NCBI GenBank assembly: GCA_023101725.1
Contig: JALJCO010003891.1
Coordinates: 1-64,000 of the forward strand
DNA from: Atherinomorus stipes
Taxonomy: Eukaryota; Chordata; Actinopteri; Atheriniformes; Atherinidae
Direction of reading: 5' to 3'
Length of the DNA stretch: 64,000 bases
Shown: one piece after another, positions 47,962 through 62,649 of the stretch
How positions within the stretch are numbered: the stretch's first letter is position 1
How the letters are laid out: every line of letters begins with the position of its first letter
Program-made: the position numbers and the translations under genes
The notes under the pieces: generated by a model
Told to the model about the DNA's origin: nothing
Database searches by the model: none
The model's input: the letters and a program-made list of their open reading frames with translations, nothing else

Positions 47962-49392
47962 TTTTTAATGATAAAATTCCATTGTCCTGCCACTGCAAAG
48001 CCCCTTTAACGCTGGCCTCCATGTTTGTTCCCTATAATTCTCCCGATGATTTTACTATTTCACTTGTTGTGTCAATAGAGTGATGTCATCATTGCATGAA
48101 TTGGGATATGGGTCATTTGTGACTGTTTAGGCGACAGTCACATTCTAAGAAATCAGACCTGTATCCAATTCAAAACCACATCCAGAAGTGGCCAAATCAG
48201 ATTTGAATGTATCAGATTCCATGTGACTTGGCCTCGTCACATGGTCAGGAAAGAATCTCACTTGTGTCACTTAAAAGAAAAAAAAAATCAGTTTGGGCCA
48301 TTTATCAGTGATTTGAACATTTAGGGATGCGCCTCACACCATGCTGGCATACGGTAATTTCTTAGCTAATATGTCTTTAGGAATCATATTATCTAAAAAA
48401 AAATGTCATTCGACACATGTTAAATTGTGATATGACTCATCCCTTGTTTTAGATGCCCATTTATATGCTTGAATGTTTAAAGGTTAGTGTTAAGCCTCTT
48501 AACAAACAAACAAAAAAAACCCACATCCTCTGACACTGAACTACACCATTTACAGAAACATTGAGTGTAAAAGTATCCAATGTCCAAAGAAAACCCAAAA
48601 AACCACCAGAAAGCCTGGAAAACGATCACTTAAGACCACTTCAAAAGATTATAAGAGAGTCATCTGATTCCTTTGAAGCAACATATGAAGAATTGAGATG
48701 AGAGTCAAAATGTATTCATAGTGCTGTTGTAATTAGCAACATGTTATTGCCAGTACATGAAGAAATAGACTTATTTCATTATCAAATAAAGCATGATGTA
48801 TTGTGCTCTCTGATCCACTGTATTATCACATCCAGACAAATCATGCAGGAGCGCTAATGGGATGCGTAAGCCTTGTTGTACTATCCTATTCAGCAGCACC
48901 CTGTTTGTCATCTGTCTGTAGGTGGACATTGTTAGGTTTTAATCACTCCTCGTACAAGCCTGTGAAAGCCAGTGACACAGAATTTAAAAGATACATATTA
49001 TAACCTTTAATAATCTAATTGTTGTTTAATTAGGTATCCAGTTTTCACAAAGACACTCAAAATCATCTCTGCAGCCAGCTTATTTATGCCTGTGTCCCTC
49101 TAACAGTGGACAAATACTGTATTCATCTTAATTTCATTTCAAACTATTAGAAATCTGAGCACTCATCCATAGTTTTACGACAGAGTGAAAAATCTGCAGG
49201 ATAAAGAGAGATGTGCTCTCGTCTGGATGCAAATGGAATGATGGATTTACAAAAGGGTAAATCTTATCTTGAAGCGAAGATCCAATTCCTGTAAGTGTAC
49301 CAACGGATCTTATCTGCTCTGTCTCGCAGCAACTTAACAAGCTTGTGTCTGTTTTTTTCTTGAGATTTGATGGATTTACTGGGATGCAAGGT

Positions 49393-49800
49393 GGGGGAAT
49401 TTTATTTATATAGCACAATTCAACAAGAAGGTGATTTAAAGTGCTTTACATGAAACTGCTTTGCATAAAACATAAAATGCATTAAAAATAGATTAACAAC
49501 ACTACTTACAATAAAAGGTCTTTTAAGTTTAATTTGTTCAATTAAATTGAAGCAGGAAGCTCTTCATATTGAATTTAAAAAGAAGAGTTACAGCAGACTT
49601 GCAGTTCTCTGGGAGTTTTTCACATATATGATGCATAAAAATTGAAAGCAGCTTCTCCATGTTTATTTTTAACTCTGGAGAAAGAAAACAAATCTTTTCC
49701 AGACAACCTGAGATGCCTGGAAGGTTTATAATGTACCAGAAGATGTACGTTGGCCCCGAACCATTTAAAGCTTTATAAACCAACAGCAGTACTCCCTGAT
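49393..49800 (-). mobile_element. Degraded teleost LINE-type repeat (TTTATTTATATAGCACAATT start)
   Basis: The start TTTTATTTATATAGCACAAT and the later blocks CAGACAACCTGAGATGCCTG and AAAGCTTTATAAACCAACAG with CAGTACTCC belong to a common teleost interspersed repeat in the order seen. Non-coding here. Confidence 0.55.
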
Positions 49801-50246
49801 CAACAGATGCGCAGTCTCACTTCGTTATAATTTCATCTTTCTTACAAGAAGAAAGACCGGATGGATGGATGTGCTCTGCAGTGGATGTGTGCTTTGCTTT
49901 GGTAGAGAAGCTTCACTAAACCCTGCAGATCAAAGTCCATTATCAACTTTCCAAAATGACTTGATGTCAAATATTCATGTCAACAACTTACACACATGAA
50001 ATCAACTTGCTGTGAGAGGCTTAATGACTGGACGGCTGCAATGAAACAAAAAGAAATGAAAAATAGTTCATTAAATTAAATTCATTTTCTTAATTAAACA
50101 AATAAGTGTATTGCCTTATTTGGATTTTTAAGTATAAACCAACATAATTAAAATGTTATTATGACCCTGAGGGTCCAAAACACAACAGCTAGAAAAATCT
50201 AAATAATACAAAGAAGAAAGAGAAATATTTCATGAAACACAATATA

Positions 50247-50368
50247 CATGTACAAAATTAGAATATCCTGAAAAAGTTCATTTATTTCTGAAATTCAACT
50301 TAAAAGGTGCAATTTACATATTGTAAAGAAAAATAATGCGCAAATCCTTATGTCATGGCACCTTTAAA
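50247..50368. mobile_element. Mariner-type terminus abutting a TTAAAGGTGCC-type terminus
   Basis: 50247-50330 (AGAATATCCTGAAAAAGTTC and onward, AACTTAAAAGGTGCAATTTAC) matches the terminal region of the mariner-like element at 63012. Directly after it, GTCATGGCACCTTTAA matches the end of the 4525-5215 element. Both are solitary ends. Confidence 0.65.
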
Positions 50369-51639
50369 GCTTCCAACGCCTGTATTCTTACCCACTCTAA
50401 AGAAAAAGTAGGAAAGTTAACATAAAATTGAAAAAGCAAAGAGACATTATTAAACTTGTTGATGGACTAAATGATGCAATCTGTTGCTCTGAATGTGGTG
50501 CTTTCAGATTTAGAGGGTAAACTATGTTTGAGATTTGTTAAGGATGCTCCAGTTTACATTCACATCCTTATGTCAGAACTGGTTAGTTTTTGCTCTGAAC
50601 CATTACACTTTGTGAAAGTGTTCTCTGAAAGCTATCACTATCTGAACACTCGTGTTTTTTAATGTTTGAACTAGTGGTCACAGCTCTGAGGAAGAGTTTT
50701 TAATCATCCACGGTGGCCTCTGACTTTTCTGCCTCACCTACATGATGATTTAACAGGTTAAGGAGGATCACATTACTCACTGAGAGAGGTGGTGAAGAGA
50801 GCAGCGTTAATGTGCTGTTTGCATCACTAAGGCCTTTTCAAACTCAAGGCAAAATGAGTGATTCATTTTTTCACTTGATTGCAGCAGAGAACATTCATCA
50901 TCTTACATTATCATGTCACTATGAGACACTCAGTCATTTTCTCGCAAGCTTCTTTGTGATGACTCCTTTCTCTGAAATCACTCAAATTACTTCAACGTGT
51001 TCTTTTCATGGAAAATAAAAATAGCACATCAGACTTGTGTAAATAATTACAGCATACATGATATAATATTTACTCTATGTGTGCTGCTGTGATTGGCTGT
51101 CTTGTGGCTGCCTTCCAGGCTTAGCACGTCTTCACTTGAATCTTGACATTTTTGTTTTGATGTTGTGGAACATCCCTGCTGTGATACGTCAAGAGAAGCT
51201 ACGTCTAGCTTGGATCCGTGATGGACCAAACCCTCACAGATCTAGAAGATTCAGTCACAGTGATGAAATATGATGATGCCATTTGTCTGATGTAGCGTAA
51301 TTTATAGTTTCTGATTAGTGTGTTTTACTCACTGTACAATGTCAGTGAAACAGCTTTATTTAGCTCCAGAGATGCAATCTGCATCCAACTCTTTGGTCCA
51401 GACTGAGCCAATCAGTAGACAGTCAGTGTGAGCTTACAGGAACCATATGACTGGATTTGATTTAACTCGGCACTTTGTCTTTTGTACATTTCCTGATGAC
51501 ATAAGTGGTAAAAACCGTCACACGTGTGTGCCTTTTAACCTAATCTATGTCCTATAAAGGACTTCATAATGCACTTCCCATTCATTCTTTATAAGCCATA
51601 CTGTTTCCTTTACAATCTCACATTGTTGAGCATATCAAG

Positions 51640-52035
51640 GGGTAATGTGGTGGTTGAGTGTCTTGTCCAAGGACACTCTGACACATAAAGTGGTTCAAAC
51701 AATCAGTGCTCTGATTATTAGACAGCTACTGTATCAGCTGAGCAATGACCAACTCAAAACTGTGTCCTCCTCTACCTTTCTGATAAACTGTTCCCGACCA
51801 TTTATGCTGTTAAGCTCCAACTGCAACTTACTGGGAACTAACAGATGGGCCAATCAGTGTGGAGTTTATACATTCTCTTTTTTTCTGTGTGGGATTTTTT
51901 CCTGGATGCATTGGTTTCCTCCCACAATTAAAAAACATGCATACTGGTTTACTTGGAAAAGTAAAACTTACTGTAAGTGTGAGTGTCCGTGGTTGCTCGT
52001 CTCTGTCCAGAGTGTATTCTGTCCCTCATAAGGCA
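51640..52035 (+). mobile_element. Degraded interspersed repeats
   Basis: TGAGTGTCTTGTCCAAGGACAC (about 51655-51680) is a decayed form of the 'CTTGCCCAAGGACAC' repeat of fishes. 51890-52035 (TTGGTTTCCTCCCACAATTA, AAACATGCATACTGG, GTGAGTGTCCGTGGTTGCTC, CCAGAGTGTATTCTGTCCCTC) matches the repeat better preserved at 62650-62960. Confidence 0.55.
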
Positions 52036-55000
52036 ACATAAGGACATGAAAAAGATAATGTGTGTGATCTGACCGCACTAAAATCTTTCTCCATAAAGTT
52101 ATATGAAATAGTTTTTGCTTTAAAAATCAAATAGAACAATCCTGTTCTTCCACCTTGTCTTTCACCAACAAGAAGTAGAGGAGGATGGCTGCACAGTCTC
52201 GGCAGACTAATCCAAAAGAAGCTGAACAACTTAATCCAGAAAACTATAAAATAAACAACAAAAACAGCAACACAAGACACTGAGGATGATGTGGGAATTT
52301 GGGGATGCTCGACAAACAGATGGACTGCAACCAACAGAAAGATGGGCCAAGCTAAAAATACACAGAAAACTGGGAAACATGAAACAGATGAACTAATGAG
52401 GAGCAGAAAATCAGAGGCTCTACCCGAGACCTTATTCCTAACCCTGAAACAGGACATGCTCTGTGTAGAAACTAGTATTTTTATACTACTTAATATTCAC
52501 CTCCTTCGCATCACCTTTACTTTTTAATTTCTTCCTTTTGCTTATGTTTCGTGCTGCAACACTAATTTTCCCAACAGTACTTAAAATTACTAGTGTTGTC
52601 TACATATCTGCAAAAGTGGGTCAGTCATCAGGTAAATTACTGTAATGTCTTCCATTTAACTGCAATCATCGACACATCAAAGATGCAAAAACATTTGACA
52701 AGTGGGTTTAAATATTCTGAGCATATGCTTGAACTCCCACATAAGGGAATTGCATTATGCATTCTCCCATCCATATGATGATTTTCATGTATACGCTGGA
52801 ACCTTCAGTGTCCCAGTTCTCCGTACAGCCATTTAAAGTGATCACCACACCATGCCTTGTGCCTCAGGATACATTTTTTTTTCAAGGAAAAAAAAAAAAC
52901 AGAAACAAAACAGCAGGTGTGGTGTTTAAAAGCATTTAAATAGAGGATCGAGCTTCCTTTTCTACAAACACTGAGATTGCATCATACAGTATCTCCAGTT
53001 TGGACAACAGCAGATTATTGGATTGGATTTACTGGATATGGCTGTTTTTACAGGAAGGTAAGATAAAGGAGCATAAGAATATTTTCCCACTGCCAGGTGC
53101 AACAGCCACCCACTGACTTCCAAATGATGATGTGCTTGGTGCAAATACAGTGCACTCAGAAAAACAGTGTCTGAAACACAGACACACCAGTAGGATTAAC
53201 CAGCACAGCGTCAGGCAAAGAAAAGATTGATGCCAATAATACTCAACTAATTGGACCATAGTTTTAGTGCCTCCCCACTGACACCAGGAAACATTGCCCC
53301 CAGGCTTATTAGCAACAAAAAGAAAATGAATGAATTTGGTTTGATTAAGTCAAACCAGTAAAACACAACTGAAAAGTTTCAGCGTGTAGAGGCTCTTCGT
53401 ACACACACAAGAACACTATCATAACCAAAAGATACCTTTAAGGCACTACGAAGAAGTACAGAAGATGAGTAGGAAGAAGAAGAAAAGCAGATCCCCTCCA
53501 GGGGAGAGGGAAAAGGAGAAGAAGAGGAGGAGGAGGTGGCAGCATTTCAGATCATGTCTCTATCTTTTCCTTTTCACTTGGACAGCAGGAGGACGCCTGT
53601 CAAGGCAATGTCATCGTTTCTGGCACTGCTAGCTTCCTCCTAGCAACACCCCAGCAGTCGCACAACCAGGAAGGAGAGGCTCAGAAAATGAGGCATCTCC
53701 AGATAGACTAAGTCGTCTCTCTCTGCCTCCCCACATGATCACTGCGCTGCCTTAACAAAGCCTCCTTTTAACCGCACTGCCGCGTTTATTCCGGTGCAAA
53801 CAGTGTGTGTGCTTTTGTTTCAGGCGTGCATGTGGTTTGCAGGCTTTCACTTTGTCAGTGTGTGTGTGTGTGTACATAATGTGAACTCCCTTTTTTTTTC
53901 TCCCCGTGTAGGCATGTTGAATACTTTTTCAAGAAACTCAGAACAACATACACATGCACACACCAGTGTGCCACATGCTCTGGACATACTGTTCTTCCAT
54001 CTTATTTATGTTGTATTTCAGATTGCACTCAGACGGTGTAATCTAATGCCTTGATTCGATGCATCGGTTGATATGGCAACTGCTTCCTACTTGAAAAAAA
54101 TGATTTTCTCTGTCCACCTGTTGGTAAAGGGAAAAAAAAGACATACTCGAGGGAAGTGAAAGAGAAGGGAAGAAGGGAAGAGTAAACTGTCATATGTCAG
54201 AATACAAAGCATTTAAAGTGACACTAAGGCAATTTTTTTTCCCCGTCAATAACTCAATACTTACAAGATGAAACCAGTGTCTTGAGGGGAATGTTTGGCG
54301 CAGTGACGGGAGATTCATATCCTGTCTGACAAAGTGACTCCACTATCAGTGCTCCCTCTTATTATCCCGTCTCTTTGCGAAAAGCTTGATATATCCTTAA
54401 GAGATTCCATGTGGTGTACAGAACAGAGGTCGTATTGGGGATTCGGGGCAGGAATATTCAGTTTGAATCTGTGTCACAGTAAGAAAGACCGAACAACTAA
54501 TGACCACTCACACTCAGTTTTCTCGCTTGTGAGATCAGAGGAGAGAAAATGCGTTAGGCTGGAAGTCAAAGCTGCTGCATGTCTGCAGCTGCTGGGATTT
54601 TCTTTGCTTTTCTCGGCTCTCTGAGATGAACAGTGATGGACTCGCTGCAGTGCAGCTTTACGTGCCGTCTTCCTATTTCAAAACATGTCAATGGCTGGCT
54701 CATATTGGTCTAGCACTTTATTAGTCTTGAAGAGTTGAATTTCTCTTGAGACCACACTTTAGCTCCTTGGAATGAAGCTAAATTTGTTTTTAATGCTGGC
54801 AAAGGCTTTTCGGGATTTGATTTAAACAACATTAATTCTATTAAACCAGGATCAGAGTTGACCCTAACTTTCCACACTGAACGCGAGTCTAAAAGTTTCC
54901 AGGGCAGAATGTTATTGTTGATTGTGTAGCTGTTTTCTTTATTTACAGAAACAAGCTTTTACTTTTTTAAGAGCATTTTGAGGGGATTTTCTTTATTTTT

Positions 55001-58000
55001 TTCAAGGTTCTAAAGTTTTTAAATCCATTTCTTGGCACCAAATTAGTAAAGGGCTAATAAGAACTTTTAATGTGAACCAAACAGGATCAAGTGAGGCTGT
55101 TTTTTTTTTTTCTTTAAAAGGTTCTGAAATGTTAATGCAATTGTCTGGTAGTGTGTTTGTGTGTGCATGTGATGCTCCACAGAGGCTCAGTGTCATCCTC
55201 TCAATGAGGAGCAGGCTTGTAGCTTTTAGGATTTTGCCTTAAACGCTGTAAATCTGAGATTAAGTGCTCCTCCATCAGAGCTCAAGGTCTCAACAGGGAA
55301 GGCTATTGGAATGCGTCATCAATAATCTCGATAGTCCTGTAATGCCTTTTGGTCCTAAATTTTCAGTGTTGTCAATGCCAGTTAAGGTTTTTACCATCCC
55401 ACTAAACTAACCCATACCACAGCTGTTCTTATCCTCTTTAATCCAACACAGCACATCTCATTTATTGCTTCTTAAAGTCACTCCTTTTGCAGTTTGGATC
55501 TGTCCGGCTGCCGGAGCCTGGAAAATGCTGGAAAGCTTTGTTGTTGTGAAGGTGGTTCTCACCTGGCTTTGTTGATGGGTGATGTTCAGGTTTGAAGCAC
55601 AGAGATGAGCACAGGACAGCCGTGTGAGAGTTTCCCTTGACTTTGTCTGACCCTGAGTGAGCTGGGCTGTGTTCATTATTGATTGGGGTTGATTGTCACC
55701 ACAGACCTTGATTTAACTGAGGTATTAAATATTAAGTAAAGGGGCTCAGTACATATGGTTCTGCTGGAGAAATATGACTTAATAATAATGCTGCTCTGGA
55801 TGCAGGCCACAATTTGACATAAACTTCCAAATTAATTTGCATTATGGCTTTATTTTTTCTTCGTAGTAATTGAGTTTAAATGGAATCATAATGTGATGGT
55901 ATGATTTTTTTTGTTTTGTTTTATCTTTTTGTTCCACATGTTTTTATTCCACATGTTTCTCTTGCCTTCCTCAGTAATTCATTGTAAACTGGTCCCATTA
56001 TACCAATCCCTGCAACAACAATTAGTGACAAATTTGGCTACTTTATTGATTGGCTCAGTGTTGCAGGCAACCCAATGAACAGCCTGAAATGCTCTGATGC
56101 TTAGCAGTGCTTTCACAGCAATAAGACTGGCCACTGTTTAATGAGTCAGAGTATAGCTTTGTCTGTAGAGAAAAAGTCATTTCTTTTGGATTTCTTTGCT
56201 TATTGTTGTGATGGTGTTGATATGTGCAGCCCTTTATCTTTTGTAGCGACTGGCCAGAACATTAAAAGAATTGCAAGTGTATCTCAAACAGCTTTGTCAC
56301 ATTGGATCATGGACAAAGAACCTCTGGGTGCATCTGAAGGTTAACAATAATAGAAACGTACTCACAGACAATTTGAAACTGTAACAATATAATCTTTGGG
56401 TTTGTAATCCTGGACATGACTTTCTCTTTTACATGCACCTAGATTAGAACAACTAGAGTGGAAAGGAAAAGGTCTTCTCTGGAAGGGAACAGGGTTTAGT
56501 CGCGGTTTTGCACCATACACTATAAGAAGACCCAGTAGGAATCTGTTTTAGGTTTAGTTGCAGGGGCTATAAATGTTCTTTTACCTTGTTTACCATCTAT
56601 GATTCAAAGCACTCAGTCTCTCAGTAGAAGGATGGTTCAAGGTGGAACAGCCTGCTCATCTTTAATTTCCCCCAAATTTTCTAATTAAAGGGAGAACACC
56701 TGTGCCAGTCCGCAATGCTGCAGTCAGTTACATTCATTCATGCTCTGGTACAAGGAGAAAGACTTTTTTAGAGCAAAACAGCACAAACTATCTGTATTTT
56801 TTCAATTACAGTCTGATAATTCAGCAAATAATTGTTGTTTCATTCCCTTTCATCGACTCATGAACTCACTTCTTTGATCTCAGGGCCACTACAACCCTCA
56901 GATGTGTATTTTCTTTGTTCAGAGACTAGGTTAAAGTGTGAAGGTCACTACTCGCATTGAATCTGACAGGAGTTACAAGGCTGCAGGGAATACAGTTGTG
57001 CTTATCTTTCTTGTATTTCTTTTAATCCTCATCAGGTCGTGCTGTCAATTCTTGGCTCATTCCTGGACTCATCACTGGCTCACAGCGTATAACTTCACAA
57101 TTAAGTCTGATCAGCAATGTCTCAGCAAAAGGGTTTGGCAATTGATGATTCCCTCCTTGAGCTCCCCACAGGGATCCAACTTCTAAATGACCTCACCTCC
57201 CTCTTCTAAATGCTGTAATGATCAAAGGAAGAGAAGTCCTTTTAGCCATTCAGCAGAAATCACATGAGTCCAGAGTTCAGGCCACACAATTGAATAAAGT
57301 TCCTTTGAACTCACGCTATTACACACAGACTATTTCTGGATGAGACTTTAGCCATGCACGAACACGAGCAAGCAAATGCAGCACATGCCAGGCACAGGGT
57401 AGGGCTGTGCTCTTTATGCTAATATTAGCGTGATCTGATACAATAAAGTAGATCTGAAGCACCTTCCATTATAATACAGTAAGATGCTGGATGTAGAGTA
57501 ATATGCCTGAGCATAATGCACTGATAAAAGTTATGGTGCTGTTAATCTGTGTGGGTCATACTTTACTATGCAGTGTTCCATATCATTACGCATGTGCTGG
57601 TTTTCTTCATTCTTTAAAAAAATAAATCCAAAAATCATATATTTCTATTTTTTGTCATCTTGCAGTCACAAATTGTTTAGTCTGGTTGCACTTTCGTAAC
57701 ACCTCTGACTTGCATGAACAAATAAAAAATGCTTAGAAGTGACAACACAACATTCTACAATTGGCTCTGTTTACTGCTTACAGACATATTTTCCACACCT
57801 GCAGAAATGATGAACAGAAGGTGGATCTGTTTTTAATCTAAACAACAAAGTGAAGTATTTTTAAAAAAGATGTGATACTATCCAGTCTTCTTAGAGGGTC
57901 TCCACATAGATAAATTCCCATTATCAGGGTGAAACTTTTTCTTTAGCTTTGGGCTTTGTATTGACATATACAGTAGTACATAATATTCAAATACATTCAT

Positions 58001-61000
58001 TTCCTTTGGAAATTCAAAACAGTTTTTAACATTTAGCTATTCCTCTACCATAATGAGGTGGTATACTTGTTATTGATTGCAAATGGTTTGTCATGATTTT
58101 TATTAACAGAGAGAAAGGGCCTCTGTATGAGCAAAAACTTGCGTAAAACAGAACCAAGTGCATTGATGCAAATCCCAGTATCAATTTGTCCCTGCTATGA
58201 AAGCTTCATCACAAAGAACAAGACATAATCGGACAAGTGTGACCTTTTCATTACCCAATGTAACGGGACAAAAGAGGGAGAATGACTTTTACTCTTCATC
58301 AACAGGAAAATGGATTAGCTGCCCGGCAGCTCTTCTGCTTTTCACATACACTGAACAGAATTAGCCATAGCAACCTGTTGAGGCTCCAACCTCATGACGG
58401 TTCTTCATCATTTGCTGCTGCACAGAGATGACCCTGCAAACAACAAAAAAGGCTGTTTCCCAGCTGCTTTTGTTTTCATTTCATTTTGCACTTCCTACCA
58501 CTTTACCTGTGTTCTGTCTCTAGAGACAAACTCATTGCAGTATAAAATGTTAAAATCAGTTCTTCTCGTTTTCTAATTACTCGCTCTTTCTTGCTGTGTT
58601 GCACCTTCTTCATTTCTAATTCTTTTTCTTTTCCTGTATTTTCTTTCATCATGTACCTCCCTTCTTATAAGGATTAGTTCTGGGGTTGATTTTCCCCGAG
58701 GATTGCGTGTAATATGAAAACAGTCAGGGGTCTTACTTGGAGGTTAGTTCTGCTGGTATCAGATAATCACAGAATGAATTGTTGCTAATTGATTTAAGTT
58801 TGTGTTTTTCTTTTTCCATTTTTGTCTTCATTTTCTGCTTCTAGTTGTGAAATGCTGCCATGTTTTTGCTCTGTCTATTTTGGATCAGCATCCTGCATAA
58901 ACATCTAAGAGTCTTTCTGCTTATGAGGGAGAATAAAGTGCTGGTATTGTGCCATAAGCTTTTCCAAAGTGATTAGGGCTTCATTTAGAAACACATACAG
59001 GAAACTTGTTTGTGTTTAACAAATTTCTTTCTTTTCTAACAGATAACTTCTATGCTGGGCAGGCAAACCCACTAACATGAACTTTAATGCTTTTACACAC
59101 TTGGGCATGATTTTACAGTAGTCTGTGCAGATCTTAAAGGGGTTTCGTGAAGAGATTTTACAAGATTTCACCCTGTATCTCAGCCTCTCTCTTGTAGTCA
59201 TTATTGTGTTGTTGAAAGCTGAGCCAATATTTGCCCTGGGTTATTAACCTCATTGTAATATTCATGAGATCTCAACCTTGCTGTGTGTGCTATGGTTTAC
59301 AGCCCTTTAGCTGACTTTGACAATGCAGAATCCTACAAAATAAAAACAAATGCACAAAAAATGGAAGAGAAACAAATGTTTTTAACACAAGGCAACACGG
59401 GCTTATTGTAAGTCCCTTTTCTGTTTTCAATTGGTAGTGAGATAATCTAATGTAGGTCACATGGGGGTTAAAAAATCAGATTGTTATTGCGTAAATCCTG
59501 CCAAAGGGTAAAACCGTGTCCTTTAGGGTGGGAAATGGGTTGTGATTTATGAACAGATCATGCAGCCATTCGGTATGGGCTATTATCCTGCATATGATTA
59601 TCATTATTCTCTTTTGCCTGTTAATCATGGCAATCTCTCAGGGTATGTTGGCAAGGTGATCACATTTAATCTGGCTGTGTAAAGACCACTCCACAGAGGT
59701 TGTTTTATCACTTAGAAGAGGAGGCTTGCATTATCCAAATGAAAAACAAGCTAGAGAAGAGGCTGATTTGTCACAGGTTGATTAGACCTTTCTCTGGCAT
59801 TCCTCTTTGCTCATACAGGAGCTCTTCAAGGGCATGGTGAGACAGACAGCTGCCCAATGCATACAAAGCCACTGTTTTCTTCTTCAAATTTACACAAACA
59901 GAGCTAAAACTCTTCCATTCACTGATTACTTGATTTATTTATTTATTTTTTTACAAAGGAATAACCATGCAACACTGGTAACTGCATATAAATGCCCCTT
60001 TGCTGTTATTTAAGTACACAAAATTCTTCTCAGAGCATTATCAGAAACAAAGTTAGTCTCTTTTGAGATGAATAATACTTTTGTACACTGAAATGAGGAG
60101 CTGGAGGCAGCAGACTGAAAGCTATCAAATAAACAACTTAGCTGGTTGGTGGCATCAAATCAAAACAAGAGACAGAACAAATGACAGACAAGAGTGAAGG
60201 GAGAGTCTTCTGCTTTCATTTATGAATTCCACAGAGCTGTCAGCATATCATTGTGACAGGATCAAACTTGTTTTGACACAGACTTTTTTTAAACTTGCAT
60301 CATAGATTTGGAGAAATGCAACTCACTGTTGATGCATACATTTTTGTGTGTGTGTGTATTTTCTGGTTAGCTCAGCTCGTAGGATGAGGACATGATTGCA
60401 CAGTGAAACAGGACAAGTTGCCAGGTTGCATACTGCATAGGGCTCCTCTGTCGTCTTTCCCCGGGGGCCGCACGCTTGCATAATCCATTAAATATATCAA
60501 GTTGGAGGGGGTCATTTTTCTCCCTGGAGCAATCACAAGCTCAGCCTCACTAATTAGTCCTTCCCTTTCTTCTCCCCCCATCATTGCCCAATAAAGCTGC
60601 TATCCCCATTCTTCCCAGTTTTCTCTGCAAAGTGGCTCACAGGAGTGATACAAGTCTGCTTTTTTCATGTTTGCAAACAGTTTTAACTCTTCCACTAAAC
60701 TGCTTGAGCCAAGTTCTACAAGTGTTGAACTGCAGAAGATGAGCAAACACTCTGCTGAGAGATTTCTGAAGTATCACATAATGAGTCATCCATCTGCCTT
60801 TAGCTGCCAGTTTTGACTCCTGAAGTAAAGCAAGTGCTTCTAAAACCGTTTTGACATCTGTGGATGATTTGATTGTCAGCTACAGGATAATGTTGCAACT
60901 TAAGCACAAGAAAATTATTGCGGAGTCATGGAAATTCTATGAATAATTTGACCAATGGCTTAATAGCTAAAAAGTAAATTGGGTGAAGCTTGCATTGTTA

Positions 61001-62649
61001 TATAATTGTGAATCAAACGCTTGAACTTTGAAAAAGTCATTTAATGCTAATCAACATGATGAGACGTAGCCTATTCCTGTTTTCATCATAGACAAACCAG
61101 TTATTCAATTACTGGTGAACCATTCAGAGAGGAATCAATAATATAATGGCTGTTTTGTTATTTTCAGTCCCGGTATTTAGCATCTCGTCTGTGACCTTTT
61201 CACCCGAATAACCACACAGCAACCCCTGCAGAGAATGGGCAAGGATGATAATATCTTCCCCCACGGGGAAGCTTGGACTAAGAGGATGTGGGTCGATGCT
61301 GGCTGGGTGTGGGAGCTTATGAAACTCTTTATGCAGCATCTCCAGCAGTGCTTCCAGATGAGCAGTGCAGCAGCAGGCAGAATTATAGGATGAGCAGAAC
61401 ACTGGGGGCCCTATTATAAAACACGTACTATACGCTGTTACAGTCTGCCTGACAAGCGTCATATTTTTTTATCTGTAAATGCTATTTAGAAAATTATGAA
61501 TGTATTCAACAGTTGAGTAAGAGGGGGGGATATTAAATGAAATGGTAATAGTAAAATGGATGCAGTGAAGTATGCAGTTTACTGTGATGTATCAGCTTAA
61601 GCTTAAAGGTTTAAAATATGAAGTCAGACAATTAAGAAATATTTTGAGTTGCTGGATTTCAGTATCGTCACACCAATCCCCCCCAACATGTTTTCTTATT
61701 AGCCCTTTCAAAAACCTGTTTACTATGAAGTTGAATGCAGATAAACAAAAAATGTTACTGCCCTTTTTTTCTGCCAGATTAATCATCTCACTTCTCATCA
61801 GTCTGTCTCATTACTGAATAATTTTGACAGCTACAACAGTTAAATTGAGGATAAACAATCCAATCCTGTCACACGGAATGTGTCACAGACTTAATGTGTG
61901 ACTCATTTACATGAAACATGGGAGCCGGGTCCTGTCTGAAAACCACTCTTCTTTGTTTGTTTGCTTTTTATTTTTAAGCTAGACAGAATATAGTGGTATT
62001 GCTTGCCAGTGGCCACATGATTGTAAAAATCTTTCTTGTTTTCTTGTAAAAAACTTTCTGCGACATGTGAAAGTTGTTTTCATCAGCTTTCTATCATCAC
62101 TTTCCCGCACATTCATTCACAATGGTGAGCAGCCAGTTAGCACTGGCCGAGGGCTGCAACGCCAATTCTTTCAGTCAAATCAGCCAAAATGTTGATTGGC
62201 AGAATGCAGCAATGGCAACGAGGCCCACACAGGGAAAATACATGAGAACCACATGTGCAGATGTGCCCAGTGGTCAGTTGTTGGCTTTGACGGCGTGTGG
62301 ACAGACAAGAGCATATGGCTGTAGCATCTGGTCCCCCCCTCTGGTTATGACCGGGTAAAGGTATTCTGAGCATTTTCTTTGAGGCTCTTTTAGTGGAAAA
62401 TTTACTGGAGAATTATTTTGGGGGGTAGGAGAGCTGTAATGCCATTAAAGTTGTTCCTGTTTACACAAAAGTTAAGAAGCAGTTTTATGTTTTCACTTTT
62501 GTTTCCTTATTTCACTGAAATGAGGTCAAGGCCTTTAATGTTTGTACAGAAACAAAATAGCTAATTTCAGTATGAACTTTCAGAAGCATGCACTTAGATT
62601 TTAGATTTTTACATCAATGTTTAAAGCTAAACCGAATGTAAAATTAAGA

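Noticed and set aside
47556..47993. Minus-strand 145-codon frame
   Set aside because: It crosses the right terminus of the hAT-like element, so it cannot be an ordinary gene; no domain recognised.
52026..52457. Minus-strand 143-codon hydrophobic frame
   Set aside because: Looks membrane-like, but composition follows from antisense A-rich DNA partly overlapping an interspersed repeat; no splice or conservation support.
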